Below are positions 1-8,560 of a DNA stretch of 64,000 bases, in pieces. Each line of letters starts with the position of its first letter. Position 1 is the first letter of the stretch. The stretch comes from JBCFAY01 sp038562375. Its GTDB lineage: Bacteria > Bacillota > Clostridia > Christensenellales > CAG-138. The stretch lies in assembly GCA_038562375.1 (NCBI GenBank), contig JBCFAY010000018.1, positions 7,633-71,632 on the forward strand, read 5' to 3'. Position numbers and translations under genes: made by a program. The notes under the pieces are model-generated. The model was given only the letters and a program-made list of their open reading frames with translations, searched no databases and was not told the origin of the DNA.

Positions 1-74
1 AAAGGAGCGGACTGCATCCTCCAGGGTGAGAAAAGCTGAAAACGCAATGGCGGGATTACGGCAATGTCAGGGAA

Positions 75-104
75 TTGTTGCAAATTTGCGCCGTATGGTA
101 TAAT
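75..104 (+). promoter_or_regulatory. sigma-A type promoter for the SH3-like secreted protein
   Basis: A TATAAT -10 box at 99-104 is preceded by TGG, giving an extended -10. The -35 is either TTGTTG at 75-80 (18 bp spacer) or TTGCAA at 78-83 (15 bp spacer). The expected start of transcription lies about 55 bases before the start codon at 165. Confidence 0.5.
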
Positions 105-164
105 AAGACAAAGTTATATATACATGTCTTACATAAAGCTTTAAAAAATAGAGGGGGTATTAGC

Positions 165-938
165 ATGCACAAAACCACAAAATGGCTGGCGGCAATTTTG
201 ATCGTGTGCCTGCTATTTCATGCGACAGGAACGCTTGCGGCAGGGGAAGCTCGTGGAGAGGCATCGATTAAACAGGTTTCGCGCAATATTGCTATCTATG
301 CGGAGTGTAGCAAAAAGGCTGATCGGCTCGGATACGTAGCCTGTGGCATGGTGTTGTTCGTGCTCGACCTTACAAACGGCTTCTCGGCGGTGCAGGTAGG
401 CACTATAAAAGGCGTGGTAGAAACGAAGTATCTTATTAGCCCGAATGAAAGCGCAAGCGTAATCGGCCCTGCGAGTATAAAGAATGATACGCGGCTTGTA
501 GCACCGCCGGATGTAAGTATTATCGCCCAGCTAAAAACGGGGCAGACAGTTTATGTGCTTTCGTTTGATACAGATTTAGCGATCGTCAAAGCGAACGGAA
601 AAATAGGCTTTGTTTTTGCGGATAATCTGATCCCATATGACGAAAAAAGCCCCGTTATAGAATGGGTGATCGTGCTCAAGCAAACAGATATTAAAAACGG
701 CGAAGGAAAGAAAGCCGCGCGTTTAGCGCGCGCAAAAAAGGGCAGCTGGATTGAGGTGCTGCAAATGCTGGACGACGATAAGGCCATTGTGCGATATGAG
801 AATATTGTCGGCGTGATGTCACTGAAGAATACGAAGCCCATTGATTCTTCTGGGGAATTTCTGCCAGAAGACCCACAAGACACAAAAAGGGCACAGAATT
901 TCGAAAAATCCTCTTCCGGGACCATCTGGAGGGATTGA
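165..938 (+). CDS. secreted SH3-domain-like protein
   Basis: A 257-residue protein that begins with a typical signal peptide (Lys at residues 3 and 6, hydrophobic core about 8-20, likely cleavage after TLAA). The remainder resembles bacterial SH3 repeats: roughly residues 32-90 and 100-155 read as small beta-barrel modules of the cell-wall-binding kind (for example the segments around GYVACGMVLFVL and KTGQTVYVLSF). No catalytic domain is visible. The ATG at 165 follows a GAGGGGG ribosome site; an upstream in-frame start at 75 has none and overlaps the promoter. The last 30 or so residues are low in structure and run into a hairpin-rich repeat-like segment, so the C-terminus may not be original. 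The fold is inferred, the function is unknown; a role at the cell wall is likely. Confidence 0.6.
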   Translation: MHKTTKWLAAILIVCLLFHATGTLAAGEARGEASIKQVSRNIAIYAECSKKADRLGYVACGMVLFVLDLTNGFSAVQVGTIKGVVETKYLISPNESASVIGPASIKNDTRLVAPPDVSIIAQLKTGQTVYVLSFDTDLAIVKANGKIGFVFADNLIPYDEKSPVIEWVIVLKQTDIKNGEGKKAARLARAKKGSWIEVLQMLDDDKAIVRYENIVGVMSLKNTKPIDSSGEFLPEDPQDTKRAQNFEKSSSGTIWRD

Positions 939-1363
939 AGAAACCCAGACAAATAGGTACCTTCGACCATCATGGATAATCGTTGAAAGCGTGCCTTTCC
1001 GCTCCATATTCGCAGTGTCGTAGGTTCGCATCCCACCGCCGCTACCACGTCGGAGCAAAGTTCGCTTTGCTCCGCTTTTGTTTGCACAAAAACATCCGCC
1101 CGCTCCCTTGCTCCTCCTTTTGTGCAAAAAGTCGCGTTCGCATCGGCTAAGCCCTTGTAAACGCGGGCTTTTAACGCCGATTTGCTACCAACTTTTATGG
1201 GCTGCTCCAAGCGGCATTTTTTATCTTCCTGAAATCAGGGCGTCTTTTCTTCCTAGTTTTATATGAGCCATGGGAAAATCATTCTGTTTATACATTACTT
1301 ACACATGGTTTCACAAACTCTGAACATGTTAAAATCGTATTATCAAATCGGGGAGTGATAGCC
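939..1363. other. gene-free, hairpin-rich segment
   Basis: No credible gene lies here. A perfect 10 bp hairpin at 1051-1074 (CGGAGCAAAG, TTCG loop) is followed by CTTTTGTTTG and is a good rho-independent terminator for the gene ending at 938. An 11 bp inverted repeat TTTGCACAAAA follows (1081-1091 with 1118-1128). A third nested hairpin spans 1142-1181 (ATCGGC with GCCGAT enclosing AAGCCC with GGGCTT). Just before the first hairpin, 1020-1046 resembles the T-arm and acceptor end of a tRNA (GGTTCGCATCCC, ending CTACCA), but no matching 5' half was found. Confidence 0.5.
1051..1080 (+). terminator. rho-independent terminator
   Basis: Perfect 10 bp stem, 1051-1060 with 1065-1074, UUCG-type loop, then a T-rich tail. 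It lies 110 bases downstream of the secreted SH3-like gene. Confidence 0.7.
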
Positions 1364-2974
1364 ATGTATTTTAAAACAAAACCGGCATTTGCGCTCATAG
1401 TGGCGTTTCTGTTTTTGCTGTGCTTTGCGCTTGAAGGGCAAAGTGCGCTCGCTGCGGAAAACGGGGAGCAGGGCACCATCGTCAACTGCAAACAGGCGGT
1501 CAACGTACGAAGCGGGCCGGGTACCGGCTATAAAAAGCTCGGCACCGCGCCTCTGGGCGAGGTTTATCCCGTGCTTCAAACCCTGAGCGGCTGGTATAAA
1601 ATCAGCTATCAGGGTAAAATCGGTTATGTAAGCAAGAGCTATATGACGGTTTCCGCTGTTTCGGACGGCGATTCCCCTGCGGGCAATGCGTCTGATGTGA
1701 CGGGTACGGTCGTAAATTGCAATAGCGCCGTAAATGTGAGAGGCGGGCCCGGAACCGGCTACCAAAAGCTTGGCACTGCGAAAAAGGGTGCTAATTATTC
1801 CGTGCTCGGCCGGGAGGGAGACTGGTACAAAATCAGCTATTCCAAAAAAACGGGCTACATCCACACGTCGTATCTATCCCTGCGCGCAGATACTGCGCAG
1901 CAGAACACGGATGCACGCCCGGTGGTAAGCGGGTACTACGCCTCATGGGCCGCACATTCCGGCTTTACGCCGCTCGATCTTCAAAATGTGGATCAACTGA
2001 CGCATATCTTCTACGCGTTTGCAAACATAAGCTCCGATCTCAAGGTGACGATGGGCGACCCGGAGGCGGACCCGGCCAACTTTGAGGAGCTTTTACAGCT
2101 CAAGCAGCGGCATCCGCAGCTGAAAACCATACTTTCCGTAGGCGGCTGGACGTGGTCGGCCCGGTTTTCGGACGCTGCTTCCACACAGGCGCGAAGGGAA
2201 GCGTTCGCCGACAGCGCCGTCGCGTTCATCATAAAATACGGCTTTGACGGCATCGACATCGATTGGGAATTCCCCGTTTCCGGCGGCCTCTCCACAAATA
2301 AAACGCGAGCTGCCGACAAGGGAAATTTCACTTTGCTCATGAAGACACTGCGCGAAAAATTAATCGCACACGGAATTATAGAGGACAAACAGTATCTGTT
2401 GACGTTTGCAGGCCCGAGCGACGCAGCCTGTCTAAAAAATATGGAGCTTCAGAAGGTGGCATTCTATGTGGATTTTGCGCTTGCCATGACCTACGATATG
2501 CATGGCGGCGCGGGAAAATATACGGATTTCAACTCGCCCCTGTACACGCCTTCGGAGAGCTCACCGCAGTTTCAATGGAGCTGTGACGACGCCGTAAACG
2601 CCTGGCTTGGCGCGGGTTTCCCAAGAGAAAAACTCATTTTGGGCATCCCGTTTTACGGCAGGCAGTTTACAAAGGCGACCGCGGGAGGGAACGGGCTGTA
2701 TCAAACCTTCTCTAAAGCTTCCTCGGTGAACTACGACGTGATCATTGCGCAATATTTGAGCGATTCCTCATACGCGAGGTATTTGCACCCCGACGCGCGC
2801 GTGCCATGGCTTTATAACGGCAGTACGTTCCTCTCCTACGACGATGCGCAGTCGATTGCGGAAAAGGGCGCGTACATTAAAGCAAGGGGGCTTCGCGGTG
2901 CGGGCATCTGGGAGCTTTCGCAAAACGCAGATGGAACGCTTCTCAACGCGCTGTACAGCGGAATGAACGAGTGA
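1364..2974 (+). CDS. secreted glycoside hydrolase family 18 enzyme with two SH3b domains
   Basis: A 536-residue exported enzyme. Residues 1-28 are a signal peptide. Two bacterial SH3 modules follow at about 38-95 and 115-172, each with the NVR(S/G)GPGTGY core, which bind peptidoglycan or other wall glycans. The rest is a GH18 TIM barrel: the start motif YYASW, the second-strand motif LSVGGWTW and the catalytic DGIDIDWE at residues 295-302, in which Glu302 is the acid catalyst. Members with this SH3b or LysM plus GH18 layout include chitinases and spore cortex or wall N-acetylglucosaminidases such as YaaH and CwlE-like proteins. The ATG at 1364 is preferred over the GTG at 1355 because GGGGAG lies nine bases ahead of it. 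The gene stands alone between two terminators. Substrate not determined; a cell-wall or spore role is likely. Confidence 0.9.
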   Translation: MYFKTKPAFALIVAFLFLLCFALEGQSALAAENGEQGTIVNCKQAVNVRSGPGTGYKKLGTAPLGEVYPVLQTLSGWYKISYQGKIGYVSKSYMTVSAVSDGDSPAGNASDVTGTVVNCNSAVNVRGGPGTGYQKLGTAKKGANYSVLGREGDWYKISYSKKTGYIHTSYLSLRADTAQQNTDARPVVSGYYASWAAHSGFTPLDLQNVDQLTHIFYAFANISSDLKVTMGDPEADPANFEELLQLKQRHPQLKTILSVGGWTWSARFSDAASTQARREAFADSAVAFIIKYGFDGIDIDWEFPVSGGLSTNKTRAADKGNFTLLMKTLREKLIAHGIIEDKQYLLTFAGPSDAACLKNMELQKVAFYVDFALAMTYDMHGGAGKYTDFNSPLYTPSESSPQFQWSCDDAVNAWLGAGFPREKLILGIPFYGRQFTKATAGGNGLYQTFSKASSVNYDVIIAQYLSDSSYARYLHPDARVPWLYNGSTFLSYDDAQSIAEKGAYIKARGLRGAGIWELSQNADGTLLNALYSGMNE

Positions 2975-2977
2975 ATG

Positions 2978-3022
2978 AAGATCGGAATCTGAATACTTAT
3001 ATACAGATTCCGATCTTCTCTT
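2978..3022 (+). terminator. rho-independent terminator of the GH18 gene
   Basis: Perfect 14 bp stem (2978-2991 with 3004-3017, AAGATCGGAATCTG) with a 12-base loop and a CTCTTTC tail, starting right after the stop codon. Confidence 0.75.
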
Positions 3023-3460
3023 TCGGTTCTACATACAACGCCCCGGCCTGTCCACCCCGCAGCAGCTTTTGCGGTTCCTCTAACGTCAAAGGAAACCCGA
3101 AGGCCGGTTGCAACAACTTATCCCGTGATGGTGATGTTTTTTCACCGCTAAAAAGTTGATATCCATACGGAGTGCCTAGTTGAGCATCGGCCTTTGTTTT
3201 TTCTTTTCAACTCAACGAGTAGTGCATTTAAAAAATCAGCTAGAGAATATCAAGCACTTATCTTTATTGGCCGATAAAAAACTGTCAAGATCACGCATGG
3301 ACAACAGTTCTTTTAATAAGTCATATGTTTGGTAAAAGGGGCGGCAACATGAGGGAACAGCAAGGGTTTCACTTATGGGTTTATAAGGACATAGGACACG
3401 ATCAAAACGGGCAAGCTTTCATTTGGTTAAAAATGAAGTGCTCTTTTGCGATCTATACAT
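3023..3460. other. AT-rich gene-free spacer
   Basis: No recognisable gene. A 44-codon reading frame at 3349-3483 has a plausible ribosome site (AAAAGGGG) but its product is unlike anything I know and its stop overlaps the palindrome at 3467-3481. A weak inverted repeat (GTTGAG with CTCAAC) lies around 3179-3227. On the minus strand 3040-3150 gives a short open stretch that may be a gene remnant, not identified. Confidence 0.35.
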
Positions 3461-3466
3461 TAAATG

Positions 3467-3556
3467 AAAGTAAATTACTTTAATTGCAATATTGCCACTT
3501 GACATTTGGCGGTTTATTCATTACAATTACATTGAAATTGAAAGAAAATTACTTAT
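3467..3556 (+). promoter_or_regulatory. promoter and likely operator region of BMP importer operon 1
   Basis: The promoter is near ideal: TTGACA at 3499-3504, a 17 bp spacer and TACAAT at 3522-3527. A perfect palindrome AAAGTAAATTACTTT lies just upstream at 3467-3481. A close copy, AAAGAAAATTACTTA, lies just downstream at 3541-3555, and a further inverted half (TAAGTAAT) at 3572-3579. The same core AAATTACTTA recurs before the ubiD gene at 11248. Sites flanking the promoter on both sides suggest a repressor, perhaps the RpiR protein encoded at 9935-10810. Confidence 0.6.
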
Positions 3557-3697
3557 ATCTACGTTTTATCGTAAGTAATGAAATTAAATCCGGGGCTTTT
3601 CTTAATTAAACTCCGAGTTGGATTTACTTAAAGCATTTAATAATATCCAAAAATCAATATGATCAAATTCCAAAAAATAAAAATTGGAGGAGTGAAT

Positions 3698-4786
3698 ATG
3701 AAAAAGATTGCGGCGATAATCCTGATACTTGCGATGCTTGGATTTGTTTTGGGCTGCAGCAGCACGGATGTCGGAAATACTTCGACGAGCCCCGAGAATA
3801 CGGCTGCGGAAAGTGCTGACATACCTGAACAGACGGCAGAGCCACAGGGGCCCGAACCCGTTAAAGTCGCATTGCTGCTCAACGGAACAATCAACGACGG
3901 AAGCTACTGTCAGTTTGCGTTTGAGGCCGTGCGTGACGGCGTTGCGGAATTCAACTATGAGTATGCGTATACCGAGAATATTGTTCTTGCGGATACTTAT
4001 TCCATTGCTGCAAACTATATCGACAACGGTTATACCCTGTTGATCGCCAACGGCGCGGATTTCTCCGACGCGTTTCGGATCCTTTCGGCTGAATTTCCCG
4101 ATGTGAAATTCGGCATCCTCAGCGGAAACGAGTCCGCGGAGCCCAATCTGTCGGATTACCGCTGCTATACGCCGCAAGTTGGTTTTCTTGCGGGTTCCAT
4201 CGCTGCAATGGCATCTAAAAGCGGCGTTGTTGCAACCGCGGCAGGCGTAGCCTATGCGCACGTGAAGGACAACGTAGCCGGTTTTGAGGCGGGAGCGAAG
4301 TACATTAACCCCGATATTACGGTTCTGACAGGGTATATCGAATCTTGGAGTGATGTCGCAAAAGCCAAGGAAATGTCCATGGCATACATTGAGCAGGGTG
4401 CGGATGTAATTTATTGCTCCGCTAACGCCGCGGCGTTGGGCGCTTACGAAGCGGCGGAAGAATCGGGGAACGTGCTGTGCATCGGCGCGACGGCCGATAT
4501 GTATGAAACCTCGCCTGATACGATCATCGTATCGATTATCCAGAGTCAGTATGATATCGTGTACTCTGTGCTCAAGGATTTCTTTGCAGGGACCCTCGAC
4601 GGCACCGCGTCGGTTGTTGGAGTAGCCGAGGGCGTGGTTCGTCTGTCAGATTGGCATGGACATGAGAGCTGGCTGCCGGAGGGCAGTCTGGCGAAAATCG
4701 ATGAAATCCTTGCAGGCCTTTCCGATCTATCGCTGGTCAAGCAGGGAATTTGCCCGAAGTCCGTCTATGATACGAATGTGTATTAA
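3698..4786 (+). CDS. BMP-family substrate-binding lipoprotein (importer 1)
   Basis: A 362-residue lipoprotein: a short signal peptide ends in the lipobox VLGC with Cys20, then a Ser/Thr/Glu-rich linker (about 21-55) and a periplasmic-binding fold of the BMP/PnrA type (VKVALLLNGTINDGSYCQ; the closing segment SDWHGHESWLPEG is typical of this subgroup). BMP proteins deliver nucleosides, purine-like compounds and some other small metabolites to an ABC transporter. It is the first gene of an operon with an ATPase (4873) and two permeases (6393, 7550). Start chosen at 3698 after GGAGGAG. It is clearly a paralogue of the proteins at 28219-29289 and 59082-60155. Neighbouring catabolic genes suggest the ligand is the substrate of island 1; ligand identity is unknown. 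Confidence 0.9.
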   Translation: MKKIAAIILILAMLGFVLGCSSTDVGNTSTSPENTAAESADIPEQTAEPQGPEPVKVALLLNGTINDGSYCQFAFEAVRDGVAEFNYEYAYTENIVLADTYSIAANYIDNGYTLLIANGADFSDAFRILSAEFPDVKFGILSGNESAEPNLSDYRCYTPQVGFLAGSIAAMASKSGVVATAAGVAYAHVKDNVAGFEAGAKYINPDITVLTGYIESWSDVAKAKEMSMAYIEQGADVIYCSANAAALGAYEAAEESGNVLCIGATADMYETSPDTIIVSIIQSQYDIVYSVLKDFFAGTLDGTASVVGVAEGVVRLSDWHGHESWLPEGSLAKIDEILAGLSDLSLVKQGICPKSVYDTNVY

Positions 4787-4807
4787 TAGGCGCTTGGTAT
4801 AACAACA

Positions 4808-4845
4808 AAATGCGGCATGAAATCCATTGGTTTCATGCCGCATTT
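4808..4845 (+). terminator. intercistronic hairpin after the binding-protein gene
   Basis: A perfect 15 bp stem (4808-4822 with 4831-4845, AAATGCGGCATGAAA) with an 8-base loop but no T tract after it. In this position such hairpins usually protect the binding-protein mRNA or cause partial termination, so the lipoprotein is made in excess over the transporter. Confidence 0.6.
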
Positions 4846-4872
4846 GCTAAAACAATATAGGGAGGAGAACCC

Positions 4873-6396
4873 TTGTCGACATTAGCGTTACAATTAGAAA
4901 ACATTACAAAGGTATTCCCAAATGTCATTGCGAACGAGGGCGTTAATTTTGATCTGCGAAAGGGCGAGGTTCATGCGCTGCTTGGCGAGAATGGCGCGGG
5001 AAAATCCACGCTGATGAACGTCGTTTACGGTCTTTATAAAGCGGATTCCGGTACCATCAAAATTGATGGAGAAATTGTTACCATTACCAATCCAAATGAT
5101 GCAATCGCGCATGGGATCGGGATGGTTCATCAGCATTTTATGCTGGTCCCTCGTTTCACCATTCTGGAAAACGTCATTCTGGGAACGGATTGCAGAAAAG
5201 GGTTGGTCGTCGATTTAAAAAATGCCCGTGCAAAAGTTCAGGAACTGTGTGATAAGTATAAACTCAACGTAAATATCGACTGCCAGGTTCGTGATTTGAG
5301 CGTAGGCATTCAGCAGCGTGTGGAAATCATCAAAATGCTGTACCGCGGAGCGGAAATTCTGATTTTAGATGAGCCGACCGCCGTATTAACCCCAAATGAA
5401 GTTGAAGATTTGATGGAGACGCTGCGGCTGTTCCGTACGATGGGAAAATCCATCATATTCATCAGCCATAAGCTTTGGGAAGTAACCGCCCTTTCCGACC
5501 GCGTTACCGTTTTGCGCGCGGGAAAAGTGGTGGACACCGTAGATACCAGAAATGTAACAAAAGAAAGCCTGGCCACCATGATGGTGGGGCGGGATATCGT
5601 TACGAATTATCGTGCTCGCGAATTGAATTTATTTGAGGAAGTGCTCCGTCTGGAAAATGTTTGCGTGAAAAGCAAGCAGACGGCATCTTCGCTCAAGAAT
5701 ATCAGCTTATGCGTACGCGGCGGCGAGATCGTGGGCATCGCCGGCGTAGACGGGAATGGGCAGCGCGAGATTGGAGATGCCATCGTCGGCGTTAGCGCAT
5801 TATCGGGCGGAAAAGTCTATTTTAAAGGAAAGGATTACTCGCAGATCAAAACCCGCAAGCGCCTCCAGGCGGGAATCGCGCATATACCGGAGGATCGCCA
5901 GCGAGATGGGCTCATTGCGGATTTTACAATCGCCGAAAATATGATCATCGACGAATACGATCAGCCGCCATTTACCGTCAAGGGAGTCTTCGTTCCTAAA
6001 GCAATGAAACGGTACGCGGATGAACTGATCCATCGCTTTGATGTTCGGCCGCCGATCCATGAAATCCTCGGCAAGGATCTTTCGGGCGGAAATCAGCAAA
6101 AGGTCGTTGTTGCGAGGGAACTCTCCCGCAGTCCGGGATTCATCCTTGCCATGCAGCCAACCCGGGGTTTGGATGTAGGCGCATCGGAATTCGTTTATAA
6201 AAAGCTGCTTGAAGAGCGTAATGCCGGAAAAGGCGTGTTGGTGATCTCTGCGGATCTGGATGAACTGTTAATGATCTGCGACCGGATTTTAGTGCTGTTT
6301 GAAGGAGAAATCATGGGTGAATTTGTCCCCGGCATAATCGGCTATGGACAGATCGGCCTCATGATGGGCGGACAGAGATTAGAGGGGCTGGCATGA
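4873..6396 (+). CDS. BMP-type ABC importer ATPase with two nucleotide-binding domains (importer 1)
   Basis: A 507-residue duplicated ATPase of the RbsA/YufO type. The first domain has Walker A GENGAGKST (about 38-46), the variant signature LSVGIQQRV and Walker B ILILDEPTAVLTP. The second has a degenerate Walker A (GVDGNGQREI) and a clear signature LSGGNQQKV, as usual for this family where one site is weak. It powers import of the ligand bound by the upstream lipoprotein. The start is a TTG at 4873 behind GGAGGAG; no ATG fits better. The gene overlaps the first permease gene by four bases, showing translational coupling. Confidence 0.92.
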   Translation: MSTLALQLENITKVFPNVIANEGVNFDLRKGEVHALLGENGAGKSTLMNVVYGLYKADSGTIKIDGEIVTITNPNDAIAHGIGMVHQHFMLVPRFTILENVILGTDCRKGLVVDLKNARAKVQELCDKYKLNVNIDCQVRDLSVGIQQRVEIIKMLYRGAEILILDEPTAVLTPNEVEDLMETLRLFRTMGKSIIFISHKLWEVTALSDRVTVLRAGKVVDTVDTRNVTKESLATMMVGRDIVTNYRARELNLFEEVLRLENVCVKSKQTASSLKNISLCVRGGEIVGIAGVDGNGQREIGDAIVGVSALSGGKVYFKGKDYSQIKTRKRLQAGIAHIPEDRQRDGLIADFTIAENMIIDEYDQPPFTVKGVFVPKAMKRYADELIHRFDVRPPIHEILGKDLSGGNQQKVVVARELSRSPGFILAMQPTRGLDVGASEFVYKKLLEERNAGKGVLVISADLDELLMICDRILVLFEGEIMGEFVPGIIGYGQIGLMMGGQRLEGLA

Positions 6397-7553
6397 GAAA
6401 AGGCATCGAAATAAAACAATATACTCTTAGCGAAAACGATCGCCGGCTTTTACAGAAACAGCGGCTGTCGCGGGTCGCCGAGGCGATGTGGGGCCCGTTT
6501 ATTACGGTTGTGCTGGTGTTTCTGGTGTCCGTCGTTTTAATACGGGCGGCGGGGGCGCAGCCTTTGCAGGCGCTTGTAAAAATATTCGACGGTGCCTTCG
6601 GAACAAAGCGGGCTCTTGGGGAAACCCTGAACAAGATGTGTCCGCTGTTGCTGTGCGCCTTGGGCATGAACATTGCGTTTCGTTCTGGCCTGAGTTCGGT
6701 TGGCGGCGAGGGACAGATCATGATCGGGGGGATTGCGAGCGTGGCAATTGCGCTGCAGTTCACCGAGGGGGCTTCCTCTTGGATTGCGATTCCGCTTTCT
6801 CTGATTGCCGGCGGGTTGGGCGGCGCTCTGTGGGCGGCGATACCGGGCACATTGAAGGCGACGCGCGGCACGTCGGAGCTGGTCAACACCGTTATGCTCA
6901 ACTATGTCGCCATGTATTTCCTGTCCTATATGCTCAACGTCGTCATGATAGAGCCGCCCGGGTACTATGCCCAAACGCCGCAGATCGCAAAGACGGTGAT
7001 GATGCCGTACGTCATGGCCGGTTCGCGCCTGCATTACGGCGTATTGGTTGCGCTGCTGATGTCGGTGCTGGTGTATTTTTTACTTTGGCGTACGCCGCTC
7101 GGATATCAACTGCGGCTTGTCGGTTATAATTCCAGCGCGGCAAAATATGTGGGTTTGCCGATACGGCGCAACATCATACTCGCTATGGCACTACACGGAT
7201 TTTTATCGGGTCTGGCGGGCGGCATGGAGGTGGTAGCCGTGCAGCACCGGTTGATTACCGGCTTTTCAACAAGCGTCGGCTTTGATGCGATTGCGGTATC
7301 CTTGCTGGGCGGCAACCATCCGTTTGGAACCATTCTGTCCGCGCTTTTTCTCGCGGCATTACGTACGGGGGCTTCCACCATGCAGCTGGAAACGCAGGTA
7401 CCGGTGGCGTTGGTGTCCGTGATGCAAGGCCTCATCATTCTGTTTTTCCTGATGAATCGCTTTGTTAAGAGCAGGATCAAATCGCTCGGCAAAGCAATCC
7501 GAAGCAAGAGCGCAGCGTCTAAGGATATAGGAAAGGAGGCAGGGATTTCATGA
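6393..7553 (+). CDS. BMP-type ABC importer permease A (importer 1)
   Basis: A 386-residue inner-membrane permease of the branched-chain/ribose (BPD_transp_2) family, YufP-like, with about ten hydrophobic segments starting at residue 33. The conserved sequence FRSGLSSVGGEGQIMIGG (about 103-120) and the later VQHRLITGFSTSVGFDAIAVSLLGGNHP mark the family. It pairs with the shorter permease at 7550 to form the channel. Start and stop overlap both neighbours by four bases (ATGA), which fixes the reading frame and indicates one mRNA. The positively charged C-terminus is cytoplasmic. Confidence 0.9.
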   Translation: MRKGIEIKQYTLSENDRRLLQKQRLSRVAEAMWGPFITVVLVFLVSVVLIRAAGAQPLQALVKIFDGAFGTKRALGETLNKMCPLLLCALGMNIAFRSGLSSVGGEGQIMIGGIASVAIALQFTEGASSWIAIPLSLIAGGLGGALWAAIPGTLKATRGTSELVNTVMLNYVAMYFLSYMLNVVMIEPPGYYAQTPQIAKTVMMPYVMAGSRLHYGVLVALLMSVLVYFLLWRTPLGYQLRLVGYNSSAAKYVGLPIRRNIILAMALHGFLSGLAGGMEVVAVQHRLITGFSTSVGFDAIAVSLLGGNHPFGTILSALFLAALRTGASTMQLETQVPVALVSVMQGLIILFFLMNRFVKSRIKSLGKAIRSKSAASKDIGKEAGIS

Positions 7554-8482
7554 TTTGGTTTGTGATTCAGGGCGTACTGGATTCCGCTATCCGCTATTCT
7601 ACGCCTTTGTCTTTGGCTGCATTGGGCGGCATGTATACCGCGCGTACCGGGATTCTTAATTTTTCCTTGGAAGGCATTATGACGATGGGCGCCTTCATGG
7701 CGGTTTGGGGCTCGTATCTGACGGGTGAACCATGGATGGGTGTGCTGTTCGGCATTGTCGGCGGACTTTCCATGGGACTTGTATTGGGTGTTTGTGCGAT
7801 TTCCGGGGGAGTAAATCAGGTGGTTGCCGGAACGGGCGTCAATATTCTGGGGTTGGGACTCGCAAGCTTTTTAAACAATATCGTTTATGGCGGTGTGACG
7901 CCGACTAAAGTCGCTTCCTTTGAGAAAATCGCCATCCCCCTGCTTTCCAAGATTCCTGTGATTGGCCCCATGCTTTTTGATAAAAAGATATTGACGTTTT
8001 TATTGTATGGCATCGTGCTTGTCAGCTGGTTTGTGATATACAAAACGCCCTTTGGTCTGAAAATGCGGGCAATCGGCGATAATCCCGCCGCGGCGGACTC
8101 GTTGGGCATTAACGTTAACAGAATGCGTTATATCGCCGTTGTCATCTCCGGGATTTTAGGCGGGCTGGCCGGCGCAGCGCTTTCCATCGGTGAACTGTCA
8201 ACGTATTTGGACAATATGGTCGCGGGGCGCGGATACCTTGCGTGGGGTGCTGTTACGGTTGGACAGTGGAATCCGGTCGGCGTAATGCTCACGGGATTAT
8301 TGTTTGGGCTCGGCGAAGCGGTTCAGATGCGAATGCAGGCGGCGGGATCGATACTCCCCTACCAATTTTTGGTGATGCTGCCTTATGTGCTTACGATATT
8401 GGTGATGAACGGCTTTATCGGTAAGACGGAAGCGCCGCATTCGATGGGTAAACCGTTCCTCAAAGGCGGAGAAAAGTTTTAA
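7550..8482 (+). CDS. BMP-type ABC importer permease B (importer 1)
   Basis: A 310-residue inner-membrane permease, YufQ-like, of the same family as the preceding gene but shorter, as is usual for the second subunit. Hydrophobic segments run throughout; the motif RTGILNFSLEGIMTMGAF near residue 25-45 and GDNPAAADSLGINVNRMRY near 175 are strongly conserved in this family and recur in the copies at 24618 and 62895. It completes the importer (lipoprotein, ATPase, two permeases). The initiating ATG overlaps the upstream stop codon. Confidence 0.9.
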   Translation: MIWFVIQGVLDSAIRYSTPLSLAALGGMYTARTGILNFSLEGIMTMGAFMAVWGSYLTGEPWMGVLFGIVGGLSMGLVLGVCAISGGVNQVVAGTGVNILGLGLASFLNNIVYGGVTPTKVASFEKIAIPLLSKIPVIGPMLFDKKILTFLLYGIVLVSWFVIYKTPFGLKMRAIGDNPAAADSLGINVNRMRYIAVVISGILGGLAGAALSIGELSTYLDNMVAGRGYLAWGAVTVGQWNPVGVMLTGLLFGLGEAVQMRMQAAGSILPYQFLVMLPYVLTILVMNGFIGKTEAPHSMGKPFLKGGEKF

Positions 8483-8560
8483 GGGCACGCCGGACATTTT
8501 GCGAAACATTCTTATCGCGTCGCTTTAGGCCGCAGCATTGTGGAAAGGAAAGAAAAGACT

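Noticed and set aside
551..1210. Long minus-strand frame with a tRNA-antisense-like segment (GCEPTTLRI)
   Set aside because: It overlaps a good secreted-protein gene and a terminator and has no ribosome site; the segment is what the complement of a T-arm-like sequence gives.
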